The position numbers were made by a program, and so were the translations under genes. Of a stretch of DNA of 64,000 bases, positions 25,753-31,931 are shown piece by piece. Under the pieces are notes generated by a model, which was not told the DNA's origin, did not search any database, and saw only the letters and a list, made by a program, of their open reading frames with translations. Source of the stretch: Pseudomonas sp. N040 (lineage in GTDB: Bacteria; Pseudomonadota; Gammaproteobacteria; Pseudomonadales; Pseudomonadaceae); the NCBI RefSeq assembly GCF_015637705.1, contig NZ_JADOBE010000001.1:310001-374000 (forward strand), given 5' to 3'. Each line of letters begins with the position of its first letter. Within the stretch, counting starts at the first letter, position 1.

Positions 25753-25802
25753 GAAAATGGAACGTTATCCGACATTCTGCGGGATGTTATCCGACGTTAA
25801 TG
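25753..25802 (+). promoter_or_regulatory. Possible attI-like site before the first cassette
   Basis: The stretch directly before the array contains two copies of GTTATCCGAC (25763-25772 and 25785-25794) followed by GTTAATG at 25796. Tandem GTTA-type sites ahead of the insertion point recall the accessory integrase-binding sites of attI. No integrase gene borders it, and the core ends in G instead of the usual pyrimidine, so this is tentative. The rest of 25601-25752 holds no gene I can support. Confidence 0.3.
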
Positions 25803-25838
25803 TCGTCTAATAATAGTTATGCACTGCAGGAAATTCGC

Positions 25839-26318
25839 ATGGAACGCAGCCAAAATTTGCAAAAGTTCCTCAACGGCCTGAAATATGACTTGCCATCATT
25901 CGAGGAAGCAGATTTTACGGATATAAACTGGTGCAATCATGAGGGCGAAAACGCCCTACATATCGCCGTTATAAGAAACGAACTATCTCTGGCTAAAGAG
26001 CTAATTGACCTTGGCATTGAAATCAATGCCCGCGGTGACCTCGGTCATACACCTTTGCACGAAGCTGCCTCGATGTGCGATCTCTCAATGGTAAAACTGC
26101 TTGTTGAATCTGGTGCAGATCTGCATGCACTCACTGAGGGAAACCCTCCATTCACGCTTGCTCGTTTCTCGAAAAAAGATGACATCTGCAATTACCTAGG
26201 CGCAGAGATGAACAAGGTGCAACAGAAAGACCCGACTGCTTGGGCTAAAGCACAAATAAGCTATCTCAAGAGAGAAATAGCTAGAATAGAAAAGCAATAT
26301 GGCGTGGCAAGCGCATAA
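25839..26318 (+). CDS. Cassette 1: ankyrin-repeat protein
   Basis: About 159 residues from ATG 25839, which has AGGAAA upstream; a start at 25800 (172 aa) is also open. Two to three ankyrin repeats are seen: GENALHIAVIRNELSLAKEL, then GHTPLHEAASMCDLSMVKLL, then a weaker third. The C-terminal tail LKREIARIEKQYGV looks like a short coiled coil. Ankyrin repeats mediate protein contacts; the partner is unknown. The TAA stop lies within the R'' core of the following attC, as is usual for cassettes. Confidence 0.8.
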   Translation: MERSQNLQKFLNGLKYDLPSFEEADFTDINWCNHEGENALHIAVIRNELSLAKELIDLGIEINARGDLGHTPLHEAASMCDLSMVKLLVESGADLHALTEGNPPFTLARFSKKDDICNYLGAEMNKVQQKDPTAWAKAQISYLKREIARIEKQYGVASA

Positions 26319-26401
26319 CAATGCGCTCAACTGTCGCTCACTCCGTTCGCTGGACGTCCAAAAGCTGCGCTTTTTGCCGCCCGTTAGCTTAATCGTTAGG
26401 C
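26313..26401 (+). other. attC site of cassette 1
   Basis: About 89 bases, from R'' GCATAAC (26313-26319) to R' GTTAGGC (26395-26401), with CCGTTAGCTTAATCGTTAGG at the right end. The R''/R' pair is inverted and complementary apart from one position, and the interior contains further inverted repeats (CAAAAGCTGCGCTTTTTG). It shares its right end with the sites at 26679, 27920 and 30093. Confidence 0.9.
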
Positions 26402-26408
26402 ACTTCAA

Positions 26409-26684
26409 ATGAGCCACGGAAGACTCCCAGCTATTGCAATCCTCACTACAGCACTTCTGCCGCTGTCTCTTTTTCTCGCATCACTCTTTTTAGCCTGGAG
26501 TGCAACTACCCAGGCCACAGACTCAAACAGCAGCCAATTCTTTCGCATCTGCTCCACAACAGGAACAGCAGAATGCACCACATTTACATGGCTGCACCTC
26601 ATCGTATTTGGCATAGTCTGTCTAAGCGCAGCAGGTTTGCTAGTGGCAATAGGAGTCAAAAAATTGAGGTCTACCAGTGCCTAA
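26409..26684 (+). CDS. Cassette 2: small two-helix membrane protein
   Basis: 91 residues starting eight bases after the preceding attC. Two hydrophobic segments: about 7-33 (LPAIAILTTALLPLSLFLAS) and about 58-80 (LHLIVFGIVCLSAAGLLVAI), separated by a polar loop with two cysteines (Cys49 and Cys57) that could form a disulfide. Probably an inner-membrane protein. I recognise no family. The stop codon lies inside the next attC. Confidence 0.65.
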   Translation: MSHGRLPAIAILTTALLPLSLFLASLFLAWSATTQATDSNSSQFFRICSTTGTAECTTFTWLHLIVFGIVCLSAAGLLVAIGVKKLRSTSA

Positions 26685-26754
26685 CAATGCGCTCAAAGCG
26701 CTCACTTCGTTCGCTGGGACCGGCGAAGCCGGCCCCTTAGCTTAATCGTTAGGC
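26679..26754 (+). other. attC site of cassette 2
   Basis: 76 bases from GCCTAAC (26679-26685) to GTTAGGC (26748-26754), a perfect complementary R''/R' pair. The interior has GCGCTCA near the left end, the palindrome GGGACCGGCGAAGCCGGCCC and the shared CTTAGCTTAATC before R'. Confidence 0.93.
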
Positions 26755-26763
26755 TATTTAGTC

Positions 26764-27264
26764 ATGACCGAAGAATTCCCACCAGAAGTAAGAGAGCGCT
26801 TTGATCGGTTTGACGCACACTTGCCAGCAATAGACGACCCAATCTTGGTGGTTCTTAAAGGGCACCTTCTGGCCGAAGAAATCCTTGAGAACCTAATCAA
26901 GGCAAAATGCCGCAAACCAGAAACCCTTGATAATGTTGAAATTGGATTCTTTCTTAAAGCCAAACTTGCACGCGCGCTAGTTGGAGATACTCATTCTAAC
27001 GGGCTAATTTTCCCCACCTCCGTATGGGACATGCTCGAAGCTTTAAACTCCTTAAGAAATGAACTTGCTCATGCATTAGAACCAAAAAAATTAGATGCAA
27101 AAATCCAAAGATTTCTTGCGCACTCTCCGCCATCCACCAAAAAGCTCACAGACAAGAAAAAAATAAATGAGGCACTATATTTTGCTGTTGTTGGCACACT
27201 CTCATATTTAGCCTGCTTTGAAACAATAGCCCTAACTGGAAAAATTCCGCCACGAATACCATAA
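26764..27264 (+). CDS. Cassette 3: HEPN-like protein, MltR-related pattern
   Basis: 166 residues, predicted all-helical. The pattern LLAEEILENLI, then FLKAKLARALV, then WDMLEALNSLRNELAHALE is like MltR/HEPN-type helical bundles. RNELAH is an R-x4-H motif, which in HEPN ribonucleases forms the active site. Whether it cuts RNA is unknown; many MltR-like proteins are regulators. It begins nine bases after the preceding attC. A second cassette protein (30830-31414) carries the same R-x4-H spacing in a different sequence. Confidence 0.7.
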   Translation: MTEEFPPEVRERFDRFDAHLPAIDDPILVVLKGHLLAEEILENLIKAKCRKPETLDNVEIGFFLKAKLARALVGDTHSNGLIFPTSVWDMLEALNSLRNELAHALEPKKLDAKIQRFLAHSPPSTKKLTDKKKINEALYFAVVGTLSYLACFETIALTGKIPPRIP

Positions 27265-27267
27265 ACA

Positions 27268-27343
27268 GCCTAACAACTGGTTCAAGCCGTTCGCTTCGCT
27301 CACTCGGGACCGCGTTCCGCGGCCCCTTAACCAAACGTTAGGG
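27268..27343 (+). other. attC site of cassette 3
   Basis: 76 bases from GCCTAAC (27268-27274) to GTTAGGG (27337-27343). The interior differs from its neighbours: ACTGGTTCAAGCCG at the left, CGCGTTCCGCGG palindrome in the middle and CCTTAACCAAAC before R'. This suggests the cassette was acquired from another integron. Confidence 0.9.
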
Positions 27344-27360
27344 TTCAAGGAGGATAACCA

Positions 27361-27915
27361 TTGTCCGACAAACAGAGAAAATCACCACTAGCCCAAGCAT
27401 GGAATATATTTTCGGCTATTGGTGGTGCTATAGGTACCGCCGGAATAATAGATGACCTTAAGCATTGGTCTGGCTTTATACAGAATATAATCAGCAACTA
27501 TAGCAGTATAGTGCACCCTATCATCGCGCCACTTACTGACTTGTTAGGTTTTCCAGCATGGTTTAATGACTATGTATTTGTTGGGATAATGGTGGCAAGT
27601 GCGCGAGTAAGATCAATTTACAACAATATGCATGGCCAATGGTTGTTCGATACATCGAAGTATAAATGGTACTCGTTTTGGGCGCCGAATCGCGTTGCCG
27701 CTTACTTTCTATCAATAATTATGGTCGTTTTTTGGCCACTAGTACTAATAAGCTTTTTGCCTCCAAAAATACTGGGCGTCGAAGAGAAGGCTCGTGACTT
27801 TCAGAACAATGTTTGGAAGGATCAATTTCAATGGCTTCTAGTATATTCGTTGATATTTATATCTCTATTCATAGCCAATGAAAGCCTAAAGTTAATAGCT
27901 CCAGATATTTCATAA
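27361..27915 (+). CDS. Cassette 4: integral membrane protein of unknown function
   Basis: 184 residues. The start is a TTG at 27361 preceded by AAGGAGG at ideal spacing, so the cassette brings its own ribosome site. An N-terminal amphipathic Gly-rich stretch (IFSAIGGAIGTAGIIDD) is followed by likely membrane segments at about 62-80, 110-134 (AYFLSIIMVVFWPLVLISFL) and 156-174 (WLLVYSLIFISLFIA). I recognise no family. It immediately precedes the CBASS-like cassette but has its own attC. Confidence 0.65.
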   Translation: MSDKQRKSPLAQAWNIFSAIGGAIGTAGIIDDLKHWSGFIQNIISNYSSIVHPIIAPLTDLLGFPAWFNDYVFVGIMVASARVRSIYNNMHGQWLFDTSKYKWYSFWAPNRVAAYFLSIIMVVFWPLVLISFLPPKILGVEEKARDFQNNVWKDQFQWLLVYSLIFISLFIANESLKLIAPDIS

Positions 27916-27919
27916 TGCC

Positions 27920-27977
27920 CCCTAACAAGGCGCTCACTGGGACTGCGTTCCGCAGCCCCTTAGCTTAATCGTTAGGT
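27920..27977 (+). other. attC site of cassette 4
   Basis: 58 bases from CCCTAAC (27920-27926) to GTTAGGT (27971-27977), with GGCGCTCACTGGGACTGCG at left and CTTAGCTTAATC before R'. It is nearly the same as the site at 30093, indicating a common source. Confidence 0.9.
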
Positions 27978-28010
27978 GCCGGGAAAGTTTAGTAGAACGG
28001 AGAGCAGAAG

Positions 28011-28910
28011 ATGAGCAGGGATTGGGAATCTGTTTTCAGTACATGGGCGCAGGGGCCAAGCGCTACGGAGCAAGAGCGTTCGGAAAATGCCGAGCGCCAG
28101 ATACGGGCTGCAATTTCGGCAAGTGAGAAACTCAAGAACAGAGACATTCGCGTATTCACGCAGGGCTCATATAGAAATCGCGTCAATGTCAGGAGAAATA
28201 GTGACGTAGATATTGGCGTATTGTGCTTTGACACCTACTTTCCTGAGTATCCAGACGACAATGTTAAGGCGAATCTCTCTGAGAGTTTTGTTCCGGCTAC
28301 ATACACGTATCAAACCTTTAAGAACGAGCTCGAAGTAGCGTTAGTGTCGAAATTTGGTCGCCCGGCAGTAACGCGAGGGAAGAAGGCTTTTGACATCAAG
28401 GCAAATACTTACAGGGTGGAGGCTGATGTTGCAGCATTCTTCGAGCACCGTAGATATACATCGGTCTCAAGTTATCTGTCTGGAGTAGAAATGATTCCAG
28501 ATGATTTTAATCCGGCACGGATACGAAACTGGCCAGAGCAACACTATGAGAATGGTGTTCAGAAAAATAATGAAACGACCAGAACGTATAAGCGAGTAGT
28601 AAGAATCCTCAAGACGCTCTCTAACGAGATGGCTGACGCAGGGGTCGCGTCGGCAAAAAATACACCCAGCTTCCTCATTGAATGTTTGGCATTCAATGCG
28701 CCAAATTCCGCCTTTGGCTATTCGAGTTACAAGTCGGTCGTTAGAGAAGTCTTGGCAAATCTCTTCAATGACACAATGGATGATAAGAAATGCTCTGAGT
28801 GGGGAGAGGTCAGTGAGCTGAAATATTTGTTTCGGGGCTCACAGCCATGGACAAGAGCAACGGCGCATCAATTTCTCAATGATGCATGGAACTACATAGG
28901 GTATGAATAA
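28011..28910 (+). CDS. Cassette 5a: CD-NTase (CBASS cyclic oligonucleotide synthase)
   Basis: 299 residues with a DNA polymerase beta-like nucleotidyltransferase core: helix-loop motif GSYRNR at 52-57, metal-binding Asp65 and Asp67 in NSDVDIGVL, and third Asp139 in RVEADVAAFFEHR. A C-terminal helical domain of the OAS/CD-NTase type follows. These enzymes make cyclic di- or trinucleotides in CBASS antiphage systems after phage sensing. The stop TAA overlaps the ATG of the next gene by one base (TAATG), so the two are translationally coupled. The product nucleotide cannot be read from sequence. All catalytic residues are intact. Confidence 0.9.
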   Translation: MSRDWESVFSTWAQGPSATEQERSENAERQIRAAISASEKLKNRDIRVFTQGSYRNRVNVRRNSDVDIGVLCFDTYFPEYPDDNVKANLSESFVPATYTYQTFKNELEVALVSKFGRPAVTRGKKAFDIKANTYRVEADVAAFFEHRRYTSVSSYLSGVEMIPDDFNPARIRNWPEQHYENGVQKNNETTRTYKRVVRILKTLSNEMADAGVASAKNTPSFLIECLAFNAPNSAFGYSSYKSVVREVLANLFNDTMDDKKCSEWGEVSELKYLFRGSQPWTRATAHQFLNDAWNYIGYE

Positions 28911-29569
28911 TGCTAACTAGACTTCATATTTCCTCATTTATTGGGCTAACAATTCTTGTTTGGTTGGTTGCCTTGTGGGTGCAAGGAATCTCTGTTCTGT
29001 CGGCAGATTTTCTAAAACCTTTTGGCTTGGTTGTTGGTGCAATATCTATCATCGTTACGGTATTCAATAAATATCTTTGGGCTCAGCCCTGGCTGCGAGG
29101 GTGGTATGTAAAGCGTCCAGATTTGAGGGGAACTTGGGAGGTGGAGTTGCTCAGTAGTTGGGTCAATCCAGACACAGGGCAGCCGATTCCCCCCATTAAG
29201 GCCTATGCCGTTATACGGCAGTCGCTCACATCACTTAGTTTTCGGCTAATGACCAAAGAGTCTAGATCTGTCCTGATTGCTCATAGCATCGAGCCACAAG
29301 AAGATGACGAGCTTTATAAGTTAGTTGGGGTTTATCGCAACGAGCCAAAAATTGAACTTCAGGGCGTCCGTAGTGAAATGCACCATGGATCATTCGCGCT
29401 AGAAATTCACGGGACGCCTGTTTACGAATTGCAAGGTCACTACTGGACCGACAGAGGCACGAAGGGAAGCATGCGTCTCTTCAAGAATGATAAGAAATGC
29501 TATGACACCTATGAGCAGGCAAGTAATCAGCACGGTACCCAACAATTCGCTGCAGGCCGACGTCCCTGA
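28910..29569 (+). CDS. cap15: Cassette 5b: Cap15-like CBASS membrane effector
   Basis: 219 residues. Two N-terminal membrane helices (about 9-29 and 37-56) precede a soluble domain, from RPDLRGTWEVEL near 65 to YWTDRGTKGSMRLF near 175, that is rich in beta strands. This is the layout of Cap15, whose beta-barrel binds a cyclic dinucleotide and whose membrane part disrupts the inner membrane, killing the infected cell. The one-base overlap with the CD-NTase gene supports a two-gene CBASS operon. The reading frame runs into the following attC, so the last ten or so residues are encoded by attC DNA. Confidence 0.82.
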   Translation: MLTRLHISSFIGLTILVWLVALWVQGISVLSADFLKPFGLVVGAISIIVTVFNKYLWAQPWLRGWYVKRPDLRGTWEVELLSSWVNPDTGQPIPPIKAYAVIRQSLTSLSFRLMTKESRSVLIAHSIEPQEDDELYKLVGVYRNEPKIELQGVRSEMHHGSFALEIHGTPVYELQGHYWTDRGTKGSMRLFKNDKKCYDTYEQASNQHGTQQFAAGRRP

Positions 29570-29599
29570 CGGGCCGCGGCCTGAGCTCAGACGTTAGCT
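29537..29599 (+). other. attC site of the CBASS cassette (aadA-type)
   Basis: 63 bases from ACCCAAC (29537-29543) to GTTAGCT (29593-29599). The interior AATTCGCTGCAGGCCGACGT and CGCGGCCTGAGCTCAGAC resembles the 60-base elements of class 1 integron cassettes such as aadA, and differs from the neighbouring sites. R'' is degenerate at its first positions. Confidence 0.85.
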
Positions 29600-29663
29600 A
29601 CATTGCTATATCCCGCGCTGAAAAAATCAAATATTTTTGCGCAATGATCTTGCAAGGAAAAAC

Positions 29664-30089
29664 ATGTCAAGTAGATGCAGCAATTGTGGACTTCCAACCG
29701 AATCTGGAAAATGTTGTTTTTTCAGTGCGCCGGAGGAAAATTTCAAAGAAGACCTAAAAGCCAACTACTTTAAGGCTGCTGGCGAATTCGCATCCGCAAA
29801 AGGACTTTCTAACTTTGTTTGGCGTCAACTTTTAAATGCAAAGCATAGTGAAAATAAGGCATGGTCTGAAAAACAGTACGCAATATCAAATATCGCACCT
29901 AGTTACGCTAAAAAATATGACTCAATAATTTCCGAAAAAAATAAAGAAATCGAATACCAAAAAAACCTAATAACAAAATTACAGCATATGCTCCTAAACT
30001 CTGAGCCACCTGCAACAAACACTGAAAAAACACACACCACTTCAGGTTGTACTATTTGCGGTTCAAAAATCGGATGCTATTGCAAATAA
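29664..30089 (+). CDS. Cassette 6: small Cys-cluster (zinc-ribbon-like) protein
   Basis: 141 residues from ATG 29664, preceded by AAGGAAAAA; an earlier start at 29637 lies upstream of this site. Cysteine clusters at both ends (CSNCGLPTESGKCC and CTICGSKIGCYC) look like zinc knuckles; between them is a charged, Lys/Glu-rich helical region with probable coiled coil (SIISEKNKEIEYQKNLITKL). Possibly a nucleic-acid- or protein-binding factor. I recognise no family. Confidence 0.65.
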   Translation: MSSRCSNCGLPTESGKCCFFSAPEENFKEDLKANYFKAAGEFASAKGLSNFVWRQLLNAKHSENKAWSEKQYAISNIAPSYAKKYDSIISEKNKEIEYQKNLITKLQHMLLNSEPPATNTEKTHTTSGCTICGSKIGCYCK

Positions 30090-30092
30090 TGC

Positions 30093-30150
30093 AGCTAACA
30101 AGGCGCTCACTGGGACGACGTACCGCCGCCCCTTAGCTTAATCGTTGGGC
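30093..30150 (+). other. attC site of cassette 6
   Basis: 58 bases from AGCTAAC (30093-30099) to GTTGGGC (30144-30150). The interior AAGGCGCTCACTGGGACG and CCTTAGCTTAATC is almost that of the site at 27920. R' has GTTGGGC instead of GTTAGGC. Confidence 0.88.
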
Positions 30151-30156
30151 ATCTGA

Positions 30157-30723
30157 ATGATCTTATCCATGCTTCGTTACGCCGCCCTTCTATTCGCCAG
30201 CGTCCTATTGCCTGGTTGCGCATGGTACGTCTACGACGCCACAAACAGACCGGTCGCATCAAGCATCGTCGGCAGGTGTTTTGCGCTGCGCGAGAATGCG
30301 ATCCTTTCGGGGTACGCCGGCTACTCCCTTGTACACATGCTTAACCTGGTCGGTGCCAACGAATGCACCCCACAAGAGGTTGCGCCCACGACCAAAGACG
30401 AGGAGCGCTACAAGTTCAGCGGTATGCGGTATCCCAAGTGTATCTGGGTCCCGGTCGCGAATGTCGCGAAGGACACGATGTTCAGAGTCACGGCGGTCAC
30501 GGAAGACCCCCGGGGAGGGCAATGGACCAAAGGAGGGATCGTGCGATGCTGGAAGGTGGACATCACGTTCATCAGCGGTCCGCACGCTGGCATTCGGACT
30601 GGTATACCTGCGTGCCGCTTCGATTTTCCCGAATCTGAGCTATGGGTCCGGATGAAATCGGGGCACGAGTACGTCGAGCCGTTAGAGCTTTCCGACGGCG
30701 TCGCAAGACCCTGCGCGGAATAG
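30157..30723 (+). CDS. Cassette 7: predicted lipoprotein
   Basis: 188 residues beginning seven bases after the preceding attC. A signal peptide with lipobox LLPGC (Cys21) marks a lipoprotein. The mature part has five further cysteines and no recognised domain; WTKGGIVRCWKVDITF and AGIRTGIPACRFDF suggest a beta-rich fold. The DNA is more GC-rich than cassettes 1-6, pointing to a different donor. Function unknown. Confidence 0.65.
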   Translation: MILSMLRYAALLFASVLLPGCAWYVYDATNRPVASSIVGRCFALRENAILSGYAGYSLVHMLNLVGANECTPQEVAPTTKDEERYKFSGMRYPKCIWVPVANVAKDTMFRVTAVTEDPRGGQWTKGGIVRCWKVDITFISGPHAGIRTGIPACRFDFPESELWVRMKSGHEYVEPLELSDGVARPCAE

Positions 30724-30733
30724 CGGAAGTGAT

Positions 30734-30824
30734 GCCCAACATTCGGCTGCAGCGGACGCGCGGAACGGTGGGGTCCTGCTTCACTTGCGCAGTTGCCGCG
30801 CGCCGCTGAGCCGAGGCGTTAGCT
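30734..30824 (+). other. attC site of cassette 7
   Basis: 91 bases from GCCCAAC (30734-30740) to GTTAGCT (30818-30824). The interior has CGGCTGCAGCGGACGCG at left and GCGCGCCGCTGAGCCGAGGC at right, again an aadA-like arrangement but longer. It is the last attC recognised. Confidence 0.85.
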
Positions 30825-30829
30825 CTCTT

Positions 30830-31414
30830 ATGAAGAATTCCGAGTATTTCAGAACAGATACCGAGCATGACGCCGCGTTCTCCTTGGTCGCCGCATCTGA
30901 CTTCTTGGCTCTCGCCGACAAGAAACCGCACTACTGGAGATGGGTTGTGCTGGCAGTGCACTCGGCTGTGCAAGGCTCGCTCGCTCTAGCCCTAACAAAC
31001 GGAAATATCTTGCACGTACAAAAGCCGAGTGTTTTAAGCCGCTTGCTCGCTGCACTTGAAAGTAAAGGTCAGAATCTAAACTTTCCCAACCCACATATGG
31101 ACAACTTTCTGCGCCTCTACGCAAAGGCAAAGCAGGTTGATTTCCTCCGCAGCGGCGCAACCCCGCTGCCGGCAGACGAGCGACACGAAAGAGCACTGAT
31201 GTCGCTTGATGAGATGCGAGACGAGTTCGCCCACTTCAACTCCAAGTCATGGAGCATTGAGATTGCTCACATCGCCGAAACTGTGGCAGTTGCATGCGAG
31301 GTGATCGAGCACGTTTTTAGGAGTGGCGCCGCCCTATGGCACAGCGATGAATTAGAAGCAGAGGCCTCTCGCGCTCTTGAGTCATTAAAAGCGGCTCTGT
31401 CGGGCGAGAGCTAA
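30830..31414 (+). CDS. Cassette 8: HEPN-like helical protein
   Basis: 194 residues from ATG 30830, five bases after the attC core; a frame start at 30785 lies inside the attC and is rejected. Helical throughout: WRWVVLAVHSAVQGSLALAL at the N-terminus and LDEMRDEFAHFNSKSWSIEI in the middle. RDEFAH is an R-x4-H motif in the context expected for HEPN domains. An RNase or toxin role is inferred only. No attC follows; a palindrome (31421-31463) and the CNNM gene fragment come next, so the cassette has lost its 3' end. Confidence 0.65.
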   Translation: MKNSEYFRTDTEHDAAFSLVAASDFLALADKKPHYWRWVVLAVHSAVQGSLALALTNGNILHVQKPSVLSRLLAALESKGQNLNFPNPHMDNFLRLYAKAKQVDFLRSGATPLPADERHERALMSLDEMRDEFAHFNSKSWSIEIAHIAETVAVACEVIEHVFRSGAALWHSDELEAEASRALESLKAALSGES

Positions 31415-31420
31415 AAAACT

Positions 31421-31463
31421 AAAGGGGTCGGAGTGATTTATTTATATTCACTCCGACCCCTTT
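31421..31463. repeat. Perfect 16-bp-arm palindrome closing the array
   Basis: AAAGGGGTCGGAGTGA (31421-31436), an 11-base AT loop, then the exact complement (31448-31463). It could act as a bidirectional terminator. Degenerate relatives lie at 39057-39097 and 41094-41136, so it belongs to a dispersed repeat family. It marks the junction between the last cassette and the CNNM fragment. Confidence 0.85.
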
Positions 31464-31471
31464 ATGGACCG

Positions 31472-31694
31472 AGCTGCTGGAGCGCGGCGACACCCCACTG
31501 TTCAAGGTCGCGCGCCTGCTCGGCATCGACCTCGACCTTGTCCAGGCCGACACCCTCGCCGGGCTAATCTACGAGGCGCTGAACCGCGTTCCCGAGGAAG
31601 AGGAAGTGCTGGAAGCCGAAGGCCTGCGCATCATCGTGAAGAAGATGAAAGGCCCGAAGATCCTGCTGGCCAAGGTGCTCAGGCTGGATTGAAG
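31472..31694 (+). pseudogene. Duplicated 3' fragment of the CNNM/CBS gene
   Basis: This fragment encodes, in frame and without a start codon, the last 73 or so residues of the 24258-25598 protein down to LLAKVLRLD and the stop. It differs at 8 of 223 bases, including Glu-to-Ala in KV(E/A)RLLG and His-to-Leu in LD(H/L)VQ. It is the right end of the direct repeat flanking the cassette array and may be the remnant of the gene as it stood before the array arrived. Confidence 0.88.
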
Positions 31695-31931
31695 CCACGG
31701 CGCCGGATTGCCCGGCCGTGACCGGTTGCCGGAAGCGGCCGCCGCGGGCCCGGCAGCACCCCTGAAGCGGCCATTCCAGAGCGGCCCGGCGCACTTCAAA
31801 TAGCCACCTCCGGCAGCCCGCAGCACCTATACTGAGGCCGTCAGGTTGACTGTCGCGCGCAGGGGTTGGCTCAACTCCGTCTCTGCTTCCTGGCCATGGT
31901 TGGGTGACTGTTTTTCGACGGAGGCAAGCGC

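Larger units (their letters stand above)
25796..31420 (+). mobile_element. Integron gene-cassette array without integrase (CALIN)
   Basis: Eight consecutive plus-strand cassettes, each a short gene followed by an imperfect palindrome ending in GTTAGGC-type cores. Seven attC sites lie at 26313, 26679, 27268, 27920, 29537, 30093 and 30734. The last cassette lacks an attC. The DNA is visibly poorer in GC than the flanking chromosome. No intI gene, transposase or other recombinase is present between 24 and 42 kb. Clusters of attC sites lacking an integrase are known in many genomes and are thought to derive from chromosomal integrons. Confidence 0.92.

Noticed and set aside
25603..25800. 65-codon frame directly before the cassette array
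   Set aside because: No ribosome site, no similarity to integrase or other family; overlaps the putative attI-like repeats.
27146..27334. 62-codon minus-strand frame across the end of cassette 3 and its attC
   Set aside because: Arises from the attC palindrome read backwards; no start signal and no family.
31464..31721. 85-codon frame over the CNNM fragment
   Set aside because: It is out of frame with the conserved CNNM coding sequence and Arg/Pro/Ala-rich; the DNA is a gene fragment.
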